From Himantopus leucocephalus (taxonomy: Eukaryota; Chordata; Aves; Charadriiformes; Recurvirostridae), in the NCBI GenBank assembly GCA_003993805.1, contig RSEF01000005.1, forward strand, positions 43,009,401 to 43,073,400: DNA of 64,000 nt, in the 5' to 3' direction. A program made the translations under genes and the position numbers. The notes under the pieces are model-generated. The model searched no databases and had not been told where the DNA came from. It worked only from the letters and a program-made list of their open reading frames with translations. Below, one piece after another: positions 60,326 through 64,000 of the stretch. Every line of letters starts with the position of its first letter. The first letter of the stretch is position 1.

Positions 60326-62812
60326 TTGCGACTTGTCTGGAAATACTCCATTTGATTCAAGACATACAACATCGAGCTGCATATCTTTAGATGATGACTG
60401 CTCAGAAATTAAATGGAGTGTGATACACTGCTGTGAGATGATAAATGCCAGGAATTCAGCCCTGGGTAGGTGAGGACAGGTGGGTGAAAGTGGGATAAAG
60501 TTGCTGATAAAAGCTACGTTATCTCTGGAAGCCTTGGTGGGCAAGGTTATCAGAGGAATATGAGTGGATATATTAATCTGTGGCTGGAGGGCAACAACAG
60601 GAGCAAGGGAGAGAAAGGGGTCTCCCACTTAGAGGAAGTTAAACCACAACATATTCTAGAATAAACTGGTAGACTACAGGTTCTTGATCCACTTTAAACT
60701 AGTGTGGGAAGGAGCTGCTCCTGCAGTACGGGAATTCCTTAGTGTCCCACTGCTGTCCCAAGCTGTGCACACACAATTCCTTCCTCAAAGTTCCAGCCCC
60801 TTTGTGAAAGCCCTGGTTATGCAGCATTCGTTTCAGCTGTAAATTTCCTGTAGCACAAATACCCTCTTGTACTGTGCTTATGTAAGTTTATAAACATCTT
60901 CACAAAATGCCTTTCCTAGAGTCTTTACTGCCTTTCCTAGAATCTTTCTGCATTAGCAACCTTTAGTCTGGGCATCCCCGCCGCGTTGCTTTAAGGATGC
61001 AGGACTTCTTTAATAACGCTTGCTGGCCTTTGATGGCTTATTTGGTTTGTGGGCTCTGAGTATTTGTTCTGCCTTAAAGTCTTCAATAAGCTGAACTCCT
61101 TGGTTAATTGACTTAACCCTTAATATTCCAAACAAACCTTACAGGTTGAAATCCAAATGTTACATAAATGGTAGTGAAAACTACTACTAACTGGAGTAGT
61201 GCTTCCCAGAATGTACTTTTATCAGGTGATGTTCTTTGGGAAAAACGGACAAAAACACATTATAGAGCAAGGCTTGCAATGGGAAGTGCAGGATGAACAG
61301 CGTCTGCAACTTGATCTGAATATGATTTGAACATCCCAAGTGCTTGGGTCTCAAGCTTAGCTCAGTGTAAATCCAAAAATCCTTTTTCTCCGTAAAGAGC
61401 TTGAGCCAGACTTCCCCTCGGGGGAGGGATATTCTGAATGCAATGCTTTAATACTTCCTTTCCTAGTAGGAGACCTGAGGTAGAGAGCTGACATGCAGAA
61501 AGGGGTGTTAGTGATACTTTTCTTAATCTCTTGAAAGTATTGCTTTTGGTTTTCTTTCACTCCTGGAATGGTGTGCAGCCCTCTTTTCCTATCCACTTCA
61601 GCAGACCTGAGGAGCAGCTTGCTCAGGTACTGTATCTCTTTTTGCGATGTTTGCAAACAAACCCCAAATCATACAATCATCGCCTAGTTTCATGATTTGT
61701 TGTCCTTTTTCAGCGAGTGGTTGTCTGAATTCAAAAGTGTTTTCTGGGCACTTGGCCTGACTCTCAGTTTTGCATCCAAATTGGGTGGAATTCGTAGCCC
61801 CTTTGTTCTGATGTGAAACTTGGCCGATGCAGCAGAGTTTTGCTGTGAGTTCTGGAGCCCATGTTGTGTTTTGACTGGAAGGAATTAGTCTGATTAAGCT
61901 GATTCTTTATTCATGCAAACACACAAAATTGCCACAGCTCCTACCAATCAATTACCAGTTTGTTTGTCTGCCCGTTACCATTGTGTTAGTGTGCAAGTGG
62001 TACAGGCTTTGTTCTTTCCTCCCTTGTGTCTCGCTGCCTACAGCAGTGCCCCACTCCTCGGCTTCTACCCCTGCTTTGAGCAGGTGAAAATGACGGTGCA
62101 AGCCCTTCATCAAGGGAGAGTGGAGCTTCTCTTCTTCCTTAGCTTTGCTTTTCTTGCCCACTGTCCCTGTAGGGTGTGCAGGCACATATAACAACACCTT
62201 GCTACCATACTATTAAATTCTGCAGCAGCCACTGGTTTGACCCAGCAAACTCTTCATCTTGGAGGCGGTGACCCCCATCTCGGATGTGGAGTGGACAGCA
62301 GTGCCAAATCTCCCAGGGTGTGTTTGAAAATGGGTAGAGCCTTAGAAACCAGCAGCAAAGGCTTTCTCCGTTCCCAGTGACGTTTCACCTCCCTTCCTCC
62401 CCACAGCAAACAAATTGTATTGACAGACAAAAGCAGGATTATGGTGAGGAGATTTGCAAGACAACAGGATTATGGAAGCTAAAACAAGCAAACATTGAGA
62501 TTATGTTTTGGGAGTGGGCAGGATGGAGTTGGGGGAGGAAGGGGACAGCACGGGAGCAGTAACTGGGCTGCGGTGCTGGTCTGACAACAGTGGTGGTGAG
62601 GCAGCAGGAAAGAGGATTTAAAGTCTTTTAGGACAAAAGCAAGCGAAGTCATTTCTCCCTGTAAACTCCTGTGGATGGGAACCTAGTAGATTTGCATTAC
62701 TGTTCTCAATTTTTGCTTTTCGTGAGTCTGGGAACAAAGAGGTAGAGTGGAGAGGCTGGCCTAAACCTGTGAGTCCTGAAAGCCCCCCTGCTCACCAGGG
62801 CAGGATAGGCAC
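60326..62812. other. noncoding stretch, motif block, micro-exon candidate
   Basis: 60950-61150 contains GGTTAATTGACTTAACCC, near an HNF1-type GTTAAT palindrome. 62407-62443 is bounded by a strong acceptor (CCTTCCTCCCCACAG) and a GTGAGG donor. No recognised gene. Confidence 0.4.
60908..60949. repeat. 21-base tandem duplication
   Basis: TGCCTTTCCTAGAGTCTTTAC at 60908-60928 is followed at once by a copy with two or three changes (60929-60949). Two units only; no N is involved, so it is probably real. Confidence 0.85.
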
Positions 62813-62845
62813 CAGCTGTCAGCTGATCCGAGCTGAGATCAGCTG
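62813..62845. promoter_or_regulatory. triple CAGCTG E-box cluster
   Basis: CAGCTG occurs at 62813, 62820 and 62840. The last two lie in a perfect 9-base inverted repeat, CAGCTGATC / GATCAGCTG, around an 8-base spacer. Downstream to 62960 the sequence continues with CTAATTATTGG and TGCATTATTCC. CAGCTG is the type bound by MyoD/Ascl1-class bHLH dimers. No promoter is visible nearby. Confidence 0.35.
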
Positions 62846-64000
62846 TGACCTAATTATTGGCCTCTTAAACCTGCATTATTCCTTTCATTTTCCAGCTCAT
62901 TGACGTTGTATAGAGAGAGGGTGAAAGAAGGTAGAAAAAAGAGTTATTGATAATCCACTTCCTATGTGTCTGCCACTCAGCCAGGGTCATGGCTGGATGG
63001 CCTCCATCAAGGAGAATGAGGGTGGGCTTTTAACCCCTTCTGCTCCCCTGTGGGAGGAAGACAGCTTTGCACATTTAGGGGAATGGAAGCTTAAAACAAT
63101 TTGAAATAAAACATCGGTGTGCTCTAGGTCAGAAGGATTTTGTAGTTCTTGTTTGCTCTGAGGCAAGAGGAATCAGACAGTTGATAACCTATGAAAGGAC
63201 TGAATGAACAGAAAACACATCACCCCCCCCGGCACACAGGCAGGTAGAGTCATGCCTAGCGGGTTTATAATCCTATTGGTTGGGAAGGCATTATGTGTGT
63301 GCATTGTGCAGTGTTCAGTAGACAAAGCACTTGCACTATAGATGTGTTTTGGCCTTTTTAAGGTTGACATGTGCGTATAAGAATGCTTTGCTTGGGCAGC
63401 AGGGGGTACCAACCCAGTTAGAGTGACCTTGGATACAAATAACATACCAGCTCACAACCTTTCAGTGTATATGGCCGATGATGAGAGCAGCATGGCAGCC
63501 TTGCTTTACCCATCCAGGATGTCATTGCCACTGTTACTACCTGCCGTGTGAGTAGTTAAAACAATCAGTTGCAAGAATTGGAAAAGATCCAATCCTGGTG
63601 GCTAAGGTGGTGTCGGGCTGGGTGTGTGGCACAGCACGGTGGGAGTGGAAGAGCAGCAAGGCTCTGCTTTCTGGCTACGGTGTTGGGGCCTAGGGAAGGC
63701 AAACATCATGGCTCTGGCAGGTCAGCGCAGAACGAAAGAGGGAGATAGTGAGGGATGAACAGATTGTACAAAACTATCAATTTTTCTATACAAATCCACT
63801 TTCCAACTGCCAAATTGCTGTGCATCTTCCTCCAATAGCTGATAATCCCCACCAATCAAATGACCACCTTGGTGATTAAAGTGTCCGTCTCCTGTTTGCT
63901 GATTGTTCACCAACCCAGTCTTTCAGGCTTTTAAACCCTCCTGCTATGCTTGCTAGTTAGCATATGTTCTCTAAGTCTACACTTGCCAACATCCCCTCAC
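62846..64000. other. noncoding stretch, nothing certain
   Basis: C8 run at about 63223-63230. 63770-63910 has CCAAT-type motifs (TCCAATAGC, ACCAATCAAAT) and a 63-codon minus-strand frame (63722-63913) that looks protein-like but is unrecognised and lacks good splice sites. Confidence 0.45.

Overview
This is vertebrate nuclear DNA, almost certainly from a bird. The diagnostic sign is three 3'-end fragments of CR1 LINEs (1978-2278, 17246-17302, 21614-21890). All lie on the minus strand, and each carries the CATAGAAT-type 3' octamer repeat and the GGAAGGGACCT block of avian CR1. Older amniote repeats sit beside them: several MIR-like SINE relics and one heavily decayed LINE with a readable reverse-transcriptase motif A (5150-6085). 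There is no operon structure, no dense coding and no bacterial signal. The species cannot be named from this sequence alone.

I found no recognisable intact protein-coding gene, RNA gene, CpG island or CRISPR array. The open frames (up to 171 codons) are about the size expected by chance in 64 kb of this composition, and none reads as a known family except the CR1 reverse-transcriptase tail at 21702-21890. The window is best read as intergenic or intronic DNA. Weak hints of transcription are an exon-like segment with a strong polypyrimidine tract at 54295-54428, a possible 37-base micro-exon at 62407-62443, and a cluster of consensus 5' splice-site hexamers at 20916-20961.

Layout. 1-8 kb: old repeats (MIR, CR1, MIR, decayed LINE) and two motif-dense noncoding blocks. 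8-13 kb: assembly scars, namely a 100-N gap flanked by a 153-base direct duplication and a single N flanked by another duplication. 13-24 kb: motif-dense blocks near 13.6-13.9, 17.4-17.7 and 18.9-19.1 kb, a large near-perfect inverted repeat at 15016, and the other two CR1 fragments. 24.9-27 kb: a compositionally odd block holding a TATA-bearing, LTR-like segment. 27-40 kb: mostly featureless, with one minus-strand stretch (34565-35250) unusually free of stops. 40-49 kb: a second 100-N gap, a third scar and one MIR. 49.9-51.4 kb: the strongest candidate cis-regulatory cluster. 54-64 kb: the exon candidate, an A/C-rich low-complexity tract, a paired p53-type site in a hairpin at 58529-58556, one MIR, a 21-base tandem duplication and a triple CAGCTG E-box cluster.

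I found no convincing new biological system. The items most worth checking are the p53-like site, the 49.9-51.4 kb block, the exon candidate at 54.3 kb, the LTR-like element at 25.2 kb and the two long palindromes. Calls of conservation, function or repeat family rest on recognition by eye and should be treated as hypotheses.
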